A DNA stretch of 64,000 nt from Pachyseris speciosa (Eukaryota > Cnidaria > Anthozoa > Scleractinia > Pachyseridae): NCBI GenBank assembly GCA_016490735.1, contig JAEMWC010001436.1:62001-126000 (forward strand). The letters run 5' to 3'. Of the stretch, positions 50,941 to 59,221 are shown in pieces. The position numbers and the translations under genes are program-made. Below the pieces are notes generated by a model. That model searched no databases. It was not told the DNA's origin and was given only the letters and a program-made list of their open reading frames with translations. Position 1 is the stretch's first letter, and every line of letters begins with the position of its first letter.

Positions 50941-51325
50941 GAGTTAAAGGCTTACATGAAGCAAAACATACGCAAAGGGTATAAAACATTACCCCAACTA
51001 ACCCTAACCCTCATCACAGGCAAGAACGCAAATGATTAGAAAAGTTTAGGGCTAGACGAAACTATTGGAATTCCCATATTTAGGAGATCCCCAAAGTTGA
51101 TATAAGAGCCAACTAGTAAACAAAACATATGCAAAGGGAGAAAAGAATTACCCCAACTAAACCCAACCTTAGCAAACAGAAAAGCCACCTCATAGTAAGC
51201 TGAAATAAAAGCCAAAGTAAGTAAAAACTATTAGGCCAACTAGATATTAGTGAGATCCCACTGAAATAAAAGCCAAAGAATAAAACAAACATACGCAAAG
51301 GGTAAAAACAAATTACATCAAGTAA
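50941..51325 (-). repeat. Last satellite A copies, R polarity, intermediate form
   Basis: About two and a half monomers. The first reads TTAAAGGCTTACATGAAGC like the amplified variant but keeps CTAACCCTAACCCTCATCAC, where the main array has CTAACGGTAGCCCTCATCAC, and CATATTTAGG where the main array has CATATGTAGG. It is intermediate between the old and the amplified monomer. Confidence 0.8.
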
Positions 51326-53665
51326 CCTCAGGAAAAACTTTCAAAGGTTGTCGAAGTTTGATCCAAATCCAAACACATTTGAGTGGTTTTTGGGACAGAG
51401 AAGTACGGTAGTTAAAACAAAACAGATTTTGGTGGTTATTTAAATAGCACACAAAGGTGATGTTCTTGACCTGACATCTACTCTAAATCATCGCTAAATA
51501 TATTTCTCGATGCATTTTATGCATAGACAAGCAAAGAAAAACAATTTCAAACGTTTTCAATTTTTGACCCAAAACCAAACTAGGCTTACCCATTTAGAAA
51601 ATGACCAAAAACTCTAAATCCTCATAAAGGGTCTTCTTGGCCTACTATCCACTCTAAATCATTGCTAAATATCATTTCTTCATCCGTTTTAACCAGAAAC
51701 AAGCCAACACAGAAAATACTTTCAAAGGTTGTCGAATTTTGACCTAAATCTAAACACATTTGATTGGTTTTTGGGACAGAGAAGTAAGGTAGTTAAAACA
51801 AAACAGATTTTGGTGATTATTTACATAGCACACAAAGGTGGTGTTTTGGGCCTGACATCCACGCTAAACCATCGCTTCATATCATTTCTTGACGCATTTT
51901 AGCCATAGAAAAGCACAGACAAAATTTTCAAACTTTTCCAATTTTTGATCCAAAACCGTAGGGTTACCCCTTAAAGAAAACGGCCAAAAATTCGAAATCC
52001 TCATAAGCGGTCTTCTTGGCCTTGTACCCTATCTAAATCATTGCTAAATATCATTTCTTCATCCCTTCTAACCAGACACAAGCCAACACAGGAAAAAATT
52101 TTAAAGGTTGTCGAATTTTGATCCAAATCCAAACACATTTGAGAACAGATTTTGGTGGTTGTTAAAATAGCACACAAAGGTGGTCTTTTTGGCCATACAC
52201 AAGAACTGAACGAAATTTCAAATTTTTCCAATTTTTGACTTAAAACCATAGGCTTACCCCTTAAGAAAATGGCCAAAAACTCGAAATCCTCAGAAATGAT
52301 CTTCTTGGCCTTGCACTCACTCTAAATCATCGCTAAATATCATTTAACCAGACACAAACCAACACAGAAAAAACTTTCAAAGGTTGTCAAATTTTGACCC
52401 AAATTTAAACACATATGAGTGGTTTTTGGACAGAAAACTACGGTGGTTAAAACAAAACAGATTTTGGTGGTTATTTAAATAGCACAAAAAGGTGGTCTTT
52501 TTGGCCTCGCATCAACTGTAAATCATCGCTATATATCATTTCTTGATGCATTTTAGCCTTAGACAAGACTGAAAATGTTTTAAATTTTTCCAATTTCGGA
52601 CCCAAACCATAGGCTTACCCCTTACGAAAATGACCACAAACACGAAATCCTCATAAGTGGTCTTCTTGGCCTTGAACCCACGCTAAACCATTGCTAAATA
52701 TCATTTCTTGGTCTGTTCTATCCAGACACAAACCAACACAGAAAAAACTTTGAAAGGTTGTCAAATTGTGACCCAAATCCAAACACATTTGAGTGGTTTT
52801 TGGCTTCACATTCACTCTAAATCATCGCTATATATCATCTGTTGATGCATTTTAGCCATAGACAAGCGCAGAAAAAAATTTCAAAGTTTTACAAGTTTTA
52901 ACCCAAAACCATAGGGTTACCCCTTACGAAAATAGCCAAAAACTCGAAATCCTTATAAATAATCTTCTTGGCTTTGTACCCACTCTAAAGCATTGCTAAA
53001 TATCATCTCTCGATCCTTTCTAACCAGACACAAACCAACACAGAAAAAACTTACAAAGGCTAAATTTTGACCCAAATCCAAACACATTTGATTGTTTTTC
53101 CTTTACACAGAACAGTATGGTTGTTAACACAAAACAGATTTTGGTGGTTATTTAAATAGCACGCAAAGGTGGTCTTTTTGGCCTCGCGCCCAGTCGAAAT
53201 CATCGCTGTATATCATTTCTTGATTTATTTTAGCCCTAGACAAGCACAGAAAAAAATTTTCAAGTTTTCCAATTTTGACCCAAAACCATAGGCTTATCCC
53301 TTGAGGAAATGGCCAAAATCTCAAAATCCTCATAAGTAGTGTTCTTGGCCTTGTACCTATTTGAAACCATTGCTAAATATCATTTCTTGATCAGTTCTAA
53401 TGAGACACAAACCAACACAGAAAACATTTTCAAAGGTTGTCAAATTTTGCCCCAATTCCAAACACATTCGAGTGGTTTTTGGAACAGAAAAGTACGGTGG
53501 TTAAAAGAAAAGAGATTTGGTGGTTATTTAAATAGCACACAGTGGTGGTCTTTTTGGCCTCGCATCCACTCTAAATCACCGCTATATATAATTTCTGATG
53601 CACTTTTGCCATAGACAAGCACAGAAAAAATTTCACACTTTCCAATTTTTTACCTAAAACCGTAT
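51326..53665 (-). repeat. Satellite B array, minus orientation, about 380 bp units
   Basis: TTTCAAAGGTTGTC-type landmarks occur near 51339, 51720, 52100, 52375, 52748, 53050 and 53430, giving spacings of about 380, 380, 275, 373, 302 and 380 bp; the short ones reflect internal deletions. Each full unit consists of two related halves (for example TGGTCTTCTTGGCCTTG and TGGTCTTTTTGGCCTCG, both followed by an ATATCATTTCTTGAT block), so the unit is an old dimer. Open frames of 60-90 codons here are repeat shadows. Confidence 0.88.
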
Positions 53666-53725
53666 TGTTTGATAAAGGGGGTGAATCAGTAGCTCGTACA
53701 TTCTCGTATACCTTGAAACTTTCCA

Positions 53726-53815
53726 AGTCAACAAATTCTCATAAGCTCTAATTGGCAGAGGGTTTTATACATTACAAGTCGTAAAATGGAAGACATTACT
53801 TAATACAGTGCTGCT
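53726..53815 (+). repeat. Direct repeat copy 1 (inter-ORF region of the LINE)
   Basis: About 88 bp starting AGTCAACAAATTCTCATAAG and containing GAGGGTTTTATACATTACAA and CGTAAAATGGAAGAC. It is matched with about 88% identity by eye at 54251-54335. Copy 2 spans the end of ORF1, so copy 1 is a displaced second piece of the same region lying upstream of ORF1. Confidence 0.75.
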
Positions 53816-53922
53816 TTAACGCAAAACAATTTATCGGATGTTGAGAACAGAACAACAGCTCATTTGAAGGTCTCTCTTGTTGAAAATATGTACAAGCAAC
53901 TTTTACTGCTTTTACTAAAGAA

Positions 53923-54269
53923 ATGAAGATACCAAGTAGTGACCTCGAAGAAATCCAATTCGAAAGAGTTCATAGAATTCCAACAAGACCAAAGGAAAAC
54001 AAGAAGGATCAGCCGAGACCTATAATAGCCAAAGCTTCTTTCTTCCATGACAAAGAATATATCAAATCACACATCAAGAAATTGCCTTAAGGTAAAAAAT
54101 ACGGCGTACAGACGACGTAGACGATATTAGAAAGTCACTCTTCCCCGTCCTTAAGAAGGCGAAAGAAGAAAAGAAGGTGGCTTTCTTTAATGTGGAGAGG
54201 TTCATTATCGAGAATGTAGTCTACCGCGGACCCGAGACAAAAGGCTTCCTAGTCAACAACTTCTCATAA
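53923..54269 (+). pseudogene. LINE ORF1 remnant, L1 ORF1p-like C-terminal region
   Basis: The first frame (53923-54090) reads IQFERVHRIP, then RPRPIIAKASFFHDKEYI, the hallmark block of L1 ORF1p proteins (RRM plus C-terminal domain; RNA-binding chaperone of the LINE RNP). A stop at 54088-54090 and a frame change follow. The second frame (54111-54269) continues with DIRKSLFPVLKKAKEEKK, then VAFFNVERFI, and ends at TAA 54267-54269. The N-terminal coiled coil is not visible. It is broken and cannot give a full product. Confidence 0.75.
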
Positions 54270-54335
54270 GATGTAATTGGCTGAGGGTTTTATACATTCC
54301 AAGTCGTAAAATGGAAGACCTTAATACAGTGCTAC
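54251..54335 (+). repeat. Direct repeat copy 2 (end of ORF1 and inter-ORF region)
   Basis: Partner of 53726-53815, offset 525 bp. It is followed by a short tandem duplication of TTAATACAGTGCTAC (54321-54350), and directly afterwards the sequence jumps into the RT palm domain. Confidence 0.75.
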
Positions 54336-55058
54336 TTAATACAGTGCTACTTGAAACTAAGCATTTTAACTTAGGTAGTGGAGCCAGACAAGATTGTCCT
54401 CTTTCTGGTATCCTGTTTGTAACTGGCACAGAAATCTTAAGCAACGCTATAAAACGCTCTGATGAGATAAGAGGAATTCCGATTGATAAAGTGCGTACAG
54501 TCAAAATTTCGCAATATGCGGACGATACGACGGTTTTTGTAAAGGACATACAGTCAGTACATAAACTCTTTCATCTATTGAGCCAGTTTGAAAGTTGCTC
54601 CGGTCTCAGGATAAACCAGTCCAAGTCCGAATTATTATGGCTTGGTTCTTTGCGCCACAGAAAAGACTCAGTGCTAAATTTAAAATGTAGTGATGAACCT
54701 ATTTAACGCCCTAGGAGTTTACTTTTCATACAATGAAGAACTTGCAACAAAAAAGAATTTCTTTGATAAGTTAAACCCACTCCAAGAATTATTAAATATT
54801 TGGTCATCTAGAGAAATATCAATTTATGGAAGAATCAACATCGTTAAAACCCTCGCAGTATCAAAATTAACGTTCATTTGTAGCATGCTGGACACTCCAC
54901 CTGGTTTTACTGCCGAGGTCAATGACATAATATTTAATTACACGTGGAAACGCAAAAATCCAAAACTTAAAAAAACAACTATCACGAAAGGTAAGAATGA
55001 AGGAGGACTTGGTATGATTGACTTTTCATTATTTGACAACGCACTGAAGATTACATGA
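54311..55058 (+). pseudogene. LINE ORF2 remnant: reverse transcriptase palm and thumb
   Basis: The first frame (to 54706) contains FNLGSGARQDCPLSG (the usual Gly after RQ is Asp here), the catalytic QYADDTTVFV and GLRINQSKSELLWLG. A frameshift near 54695 leads into the second frame (54690-55058): ALGVYFSYNEE, WSSREISIYGRINIVKTLAV and KNEGGLGMIDF, the conserved post-RT region of L1-type ORF2. The ATG at 54311 comes from the duplicated inter-ORF sequence and is not the true start. Endonuclease and RT fingers are absent. Confidence 0.85.
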
Positions 55059-56137
55059 GTGAAGAGCTTGTGTTCCGATGACGGAGGACCATGGACTGAA
55101 TTTATTCCATTATCCTTAAGTACTTTCGAACTTGGGAGGAAAGCTTCTTTTTCAATGTAACTATGACATCAAATATTTATGTAGTAATGAACACTTACCA
55201 AAATTCTATCAAGATTTATTAATATACTGGCAAGAACTAAACTAAAGATAAAGAAGACATCTGAAATCAAATAATTTGGAACAACCGATTTATACGGATA
55301 AACAATTCATCTGTTTGTCATCGAATCTGGAATCAAGTCGGCATCGAAAAACTTGCCTGCCTCGTTAATGATATAGGAAATAGCTTCTTGTTGTTTAATG
55401 CGTTCGTGCAAAAATTTAATATTAAATGTAATTTTTTACAGTAGCTTAGCCTGTTGTCGGCTATACCAGATCAGTGGAAAAAAGTCTAAAACGAGACGAG
55501 CATCACCTTGTCGCGGCAAGCACTGAACTCGCGATCGATAAGCTTAAGTGTAAGACAGTGTACAATACTATTATTAGCCGACAGCAGTGTCCACCTACCG
55601 CAGAAAAAAGATTAGCAGAATGCGGTTTTGATGCACAAAAGCAAGAAAGCGTTTACTCCCTGCCATTTTGTGCAACGAAACCCGGCAACGAAAGAAGTAA
55701 AACTATCTGTTTTCCAGTACAAAATTATTCACAACATACTATATACAAATAATATCTTACACAAAATGGGAAAAAAACCCTCACCCTTATTGCCCGTACT
55801 GTGCTAATGCCGAACAAACGATTTCTTATTTACTTTTTTCATGTTCTGTTGCAAAATCGTTCTGGTCTGAGTCCAGTACTTAGCTTGGGTTAATTCGATG
55901 TCGACAAAAAAGAAATCTACTCTTTCTAAAACTGAAATAATATATGGGGTGTTCGATAATTGGTTGTCCTGTTTAACCCTCAATCACTTGATTTTAATCG
56001 GAAAGTACTTTCTTTATACTAATGCCTTAGATGACAAAACACCTCAGTTTGTTGATTTCATTACTCTTGTACAAGATAAAATTGAAATAGAAAAATATAT
56101 CGCAATCATGACAAATAATCGCCCCACTTTTGTTTAA
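55059..56137 (+). pseudogene. LINE ORF2 remnant: C-terminal region with zinc-knuckle trace
   Basis: Pieces in different frames still read as the L1 ORF2 tail: HLPKFYQDLLIYWQELN near 55195, IWNNRFIRINNS near 55280, a broken CPYC-x-His-x-Cys knuckle near 55785-55850, and a last frame 55898-56137 ending in a stop. Many stops and frameshifts separate them. The reported open frame 55474-55752 is only partly in the original frame. Confidence 0.65.
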
Positions 56138-56286
56138 AAGTGGTCGCATTTTTTGATTTGTCAATGTAGTTTCCCTTTCGTGATGTAAATTTCTCGATGT
56201 TTGTAATTCGTAATTAACACCTCTTTTAAAGTTCCCATCATTAGTAATTACAACGTGCGGATTGTTTTTTCGTGCGTCCAGTGAAT

Positions 56287-56445
56287 AGTGGTATTATTGT
56301 AATTAGCGTAAATACCACATTGTAAGTAGTGTTAGTATTATAAATAGCGTACGTACCGCAGTGTAAGTAGTGTTAGTATTTTAAATAGCGTAAGTACCGC
56401 ATTGTAAGTAGTAGTATTGTAAGTAGTCCAAGTATCGTGCTGTCG
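56287..56445 (+). repeat. 41 bp tandem repeat in the LINE 3' region, about 3.5 copies
   Basis: Units start near 56287, 56328 and 56369 with AGTGTTAGTATT-type sequence followed by AAATAGCGTAAGTACCGCA and TTGTAAGT; a partial fourth copy follows. Confidence 0.75.
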
Positions 56446-56512
56446 GCTGCGTAAGTGCTGTAAACGCGTGAGACGTTGTAGAAGTGTTCTTTGTGTTGAA
56501 ATAAATATTAAA

Positions 56513-56572
56513 AACATTAAAAAACAAAAAAACAAAAACAAAAACAAAAAAAAAGAAAAAGAAAAAGAAAAC
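56513..56572 (+). repeat. A-rich tract, likely LINE poly(A) tail
   Basis: (A)nC and (A)nG low-complexity sequence about 60 bp long in the orientation expected for the 3' end of the upstream LINE. The open frame on the opposite strand (poly-Phe/Leu/Val) is an artefact of it. Confidence 0.65.
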
Positions 56573-56728
56573 TCTTACTGCGCCGAGATGGCCAATTAGT
56601 CGGCTTTTCTTTTCCCGAAAGCCCAACATAAATAGGAGTCGTCGATACAGATAGTCTTATTACAGCAAAATTACGAAACATTTTTGAAAAACAAATCGTA
56701 CCTGGAGCTGAAGAACAAATGTAAAATA

Positions 56729-56810
56729 AATATTTGAATGGCGATACACAGTTTCACCCAGAGCCTCAAACGTCAGAATTTGGGCTGCATAGTAAACAGC
56801 ACCATAGAAA
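56729..56810 (-). repeat. Dispersed roughly 90 bp unit, copy C, minus
   Basis: The reverse strand reads GTGCTGTTTACTATGCAG, then GACGTTTGAGGCTCTGGGTG and CGCCATTCAAAT, a diverged relative of the unit at 57153-57230. Confidence 0.55.
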
Positions 56811-56902
56811 ATAACAATCATGTAAATAGTGTTGAACGGAATAGCCAAACAGTTAAAGTCACGAGACGAGAAAAAGCTCATAAAAATACAACATCACCTA
56901 AC

Positions 56903-56996
56903 TACCTTTCATTTAAGTGGTCAAACTTGACGATTTCATCTACAAATTCAAAAGGCAGAACCATCTTGTACAGCATAATAAGCGGCACTACAGGAT
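56903..56996 (-). repeat. Dispersed roughly 90 bp unit, copy B, minus
   Basis: The reverse strand reads TGCCGCTTATTATGCTGTAC, then GATGGTTCTGCCTTTTGA, GTAGATGAAATC and GACCACTTAAATGAAAG. It is the clearest inverted partner of copy A; the two are separated by about 156 bp. Confidence 0.65.
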
Positions 56997-57152
56997 AGTT
57001 CGTCCGCAACAATATGTCCTCGTTTGCCACGGCCTTTAGGTGCTTTAATTTAAGATATCACCCACAGGCTCAAGTCAGTACCGGCTTGTGCAGATTCGGC
57101 CCACAAAGTCGACGCGTAAAAATCGTTATCAGTCATTGCAATTCAAATAAAA

Positions 57153-57230
57153 CCTGTTTATTACGCTGTAGATTAGGTGGTTCTAACTTTCAGTGGACTC
57201 TATGGATGAAATCTAAAAGTGTGACTATTC
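57153..57230 (+). repeat. Dispersed roughly 90 bp unit, copy A, plus
   Basis: CCTGTTTATTACGCTGTAG, then AGGTGGTTCTAACTTTC, CTATGGATGAAATCT and AAGTGTGAC. It matches copy B on the other strand. The 76-codon open frame across it is not considered a gene. Confidence 0.65.
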
Positions 57231-57359
57231 ACATCACCACTTGAGTGGCATAGTTAATATGTTCGGTACCCCCTCCCCCCGGGGAGAAACTAAATGCGGT
57301 GAGGCTTCGCCCCGAGGTCCGACCCCTTACTCTTTTATATACCATTTTTGACAGAAAAA

Positions 57360-57940
57360 GTACCCCTTTCGTATACCTTCCATTGGCAAGTGGTACCCCT
57401 TTCGTATACCTTCCATTGACAAGTGGTACCCCTTTCGTATACCTTCCATTGACAAGTGGTACCCCTTTCGTATACCTTCCATTGACAAGTGGTAACCCTT
57501 TCGTATACCTTCCATTGACAAGTGGTACCCCTTTCGTATACCTTCCATTGACAAGTGGTACCCCTTTCGTATACCTTCCATTGACAAGTGGTAACCCTTT
57601 CGTATACCTTCCATTGACAAGTGGTACCCCTTTCGTATACCTTCCATTGACAAGTGGTACCCCTTTCGTATACCTTCCATTGACAAGTGGTAACCCTTTC
57701 GTATACCTTCCATTGACAAGTGGTACCCCTTTCGTATACCTTCCATTGACAAGTGGTAACCCTTTCGTATACCTTCCATTGACAAGTGGTAACCCTTTCG
57801 TATACCTTCCATTGACAAGTGGTAACCCTTTCGTATACCTTCCATTGACAAGTGGTAACCCTTTCGTATACCTTCCATTGACAAGTGGTAACCCTTTCGT
57901 ATACCTTCCATTGGCAACTAGTACCCCTTTCGTATACCTA
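57360..57940 (+). repeat. 33 bp minisatellite, about 17.6 copies
   Basis: The unit GGTACCCCTTTCGTATACCT then TCCATTGACAAGT repeats without indels. Because 33 is a multiple of three, long open frames exist on both strands: plus TPFVYLPLTSG x 17 (57299-57982, 227 codons) and minus MEGIRKGYHLS x 16 (57917-57327, 196 codons). Units differ mainly at one position (GGTACCCC or GGTAACCC, giving Thr or Asn), and the second form fills the right part of the array. I regard both frames as by-products of the repeat, since neither has flanking conserved coding sequence. Confidence 0.9.
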
Positions 57941-58046
57941 AAACAGGAAGTCTTCTTGTCATTTTCATGTATCGTTCAATAAATTAACAGTACAGTCATA
58001 AGGTATGTGTGTTCAAAATATTTTAATGAAAGGCCCTTTTAAGTAC

Positions 58047-58125
58047 CTACCCTTTCATACACTTCAACTCGTGAAATCCCTACCCTTTCATATACCTGCA
58101 GCGTGAAAAAGGTACCCCTTTCGAG
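58047..58125 (+). repeat. Relic minisatellite units right of the array
   Basis: CTACCCTTTCATACACTTCA, CTACCCTTTCATATACCTG and GGTACCCCTTTCGAGCGG are degenerate forms of the 33 bp unit outside the regular array, followed by a run of 12 C (58162-58173). Confidence 0.65.
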
Positions 58126-58197
58126 CGGAGCCTCTACGTATAGGCCATAGTAGGGAGTATTCCCCCCCCCCCCTCCGAGTCCGGTACAAAGTGACAC

Positions 58198-58312
58198 TGA
58201 CCTTTGATTCTGTGGGTGAAATCCTAGATTATCTATTGAAATGAAAGTTATTGAATTGCACTGTTTGTTAAGTGTGAAATCCTGAACCGTGGCCAATCAA
58301 ACGAAAGCCACT
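58198..58312 (+). repeat. Dispersed roughly 90 bp unit, copy D, plus
   Basis: GATTCTGTGGGTGAAATCCT, then TTGAAATGAAAG, TGCACTGTTTGTTAAG, GTGTGAAATCCTGAA and CAATCAAACGAAAGCC. These are two units in tandem, the second internally deleted, related to copies A-C. Confidence 0.55.
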
Positions 58313-58726
58313 GAGCAGAATTGTTAGTATAAACTAGATATGAGCTTTTTGGGTTCAACCCAGGCTATATTCGGCTGTAAGTATGAAGATATAACAAGAA
58401 GTAACTTTCAGCTACAGTTGCTAACACGATCGAGTTTTCGGCTTGCTGTTCACCCGCCAAAGAATATAACACAAACAGAACTATAATACAAACAGAAAAT
58501 CTCGTATCCAGTAAATTAACGACATACAAGCTGACATCGAGCATTACCTAACACTTAAAAAAATGGTAATGAAATAATCAGCATTCTCATGCTTTGCTGT
58601 GGCGAGACAACTTCTGTAATCACAGAATTTTAAAGAAATACAAGACTATCTTTAAAATGCAATAGGAATACCATGGCCCTCTCCATTAACCCTGCAAAGT
58701 AACGAAGAAACCACGTAACCACGACT

Positions 58727-58912
58727 TTATGACTTTTGTCCTGTCAGCGCGTGCGTCCAGCGTTCGTCCATAAAGTCATGTTTTTGTGATTGACCACTAA
58801 TGGTTTCCATCGCAGAAATCATGCTACGCTGTGACTGTAGAAGAGTCGTTATTTCAACGTGTAGCATGAACGCTTTGTTGAAAGAACGAGCTGGTAGCTG
58901 GAGGGACGCCAT
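58727..58912 (-). CDS. Anonymous short ORF, 61 codons
   Basis: It starts MASLQLPARSFNKAF in a favourable context (GCAGCATGG) and ends at a stop at 58727. I recognise no domain, and no good splice donor follows within the frame. The composition is ordinary rather than repeat-like, which is the only reason to list it. It could be a first exon, a relic or chance. Confidence 0.2.
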   Translation of the reverse strand: MASLQLPARSFNKAFMLHVEITTLLQSQRSMISAMETISGQSQKHDFMDERWTHALTGQKS

Positions 58913-58984
58913 GCTGCGTTCCTGTTCTTGTCACATGTGGAAGGTGACAGAATAGCATGGATAGTAAGAAGAAAAATGTGAAAT

Positions 58985-59221
58985 TTAAATAGCGGGAAAT
59001 TTGACAGCGGCCCTTATTCTTTCACTTAACTGTGCATTAGTGAAGAATGGTTCGTAATCCTTGCAGAAAGGGATTTTATTATGCCACACGGTCCATATGA
59101 ACGACAACTTAATGCTAGTTTGTGCAGAGTTAAAGCACGAATAAACTTCCCTTGGAGTGACAGCGATGGCCGTCATGGATGGTGGATTCTCTGTAGCGTA
59201 GTGGCTGCTCCCCCTCCGCAT
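58985..59221 (-). CDS. Anonymous short ORF, 78 codons
   Basis: It starts MRRGSSHYATENPP and ends RIRAAVKFPAI. It lies upstream of, and on the same strand as, the 61-codon frame at 58727-58912. No family is recognised, no signal peptide is present and no flanking splice sites are convincing. Coding status is doubtful. Confidence 0.2.
   Translation of the reverse strand: MRRGSSHYATENPPSMTAIAVTPREVYSCFNSAQTSIKLSFIWTVWHNKIPFCKDYEPFFTNAQLSERIRAAVKFPAI

Larger units (their letters stand above)
53666..56572 (+). mobile_element. Degenerate L1-like non-LTR retrotransposon (LINE)
   Basis: Plus-strand remnants follow LINE order: ORF1 C-terminal domain (53923-54269), ORF2 RT palm and thumb (about 54357-55058), ORF2 C-terminal region with a Cys/His knuckle (to 56137), then about 370 bp of 3' UTR and an A-rich tail (56513-56572). 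The endonuclease and the first part of the RT are missing between ORF1 and ORF2. Several frameshifts and stops make it inactive. Motif spacing and the ORF1 type suggest the L1/Tx1 group (family knowledge, moderate confidence). No target-site duplication was identified. Confidence 0.82.
56573..57359. other. Interval of diverged roughly 90 bp units, no gene
   Basis: Apart from three unit copies listed separately, I see no supported gene. A minus-strand ATG near 57137 opens 28 codons, then a stop; the frames after it come from a repeat unit. A C-rich then G-rich stretch (GGTACCCCCTCCCCCCGGGG, 57265-57284) precedes the minisatellite. Confidence 0.45.

Noticed and set aside
56338..56629. Phe/Leu-rich minus-strand frames resembling a membrane protein
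   Set aside because: They are the A-rich LINE tail read on the opposite strand.
57299..57982. 227- and 196-codon repeat proteins on opposite strands
   Set aside because: A 33 bp unit with no stop stays open in both directions automatically. No signal peptide, domain or splice-supported flank was found, so the stretch was annotated as a minisatellite.
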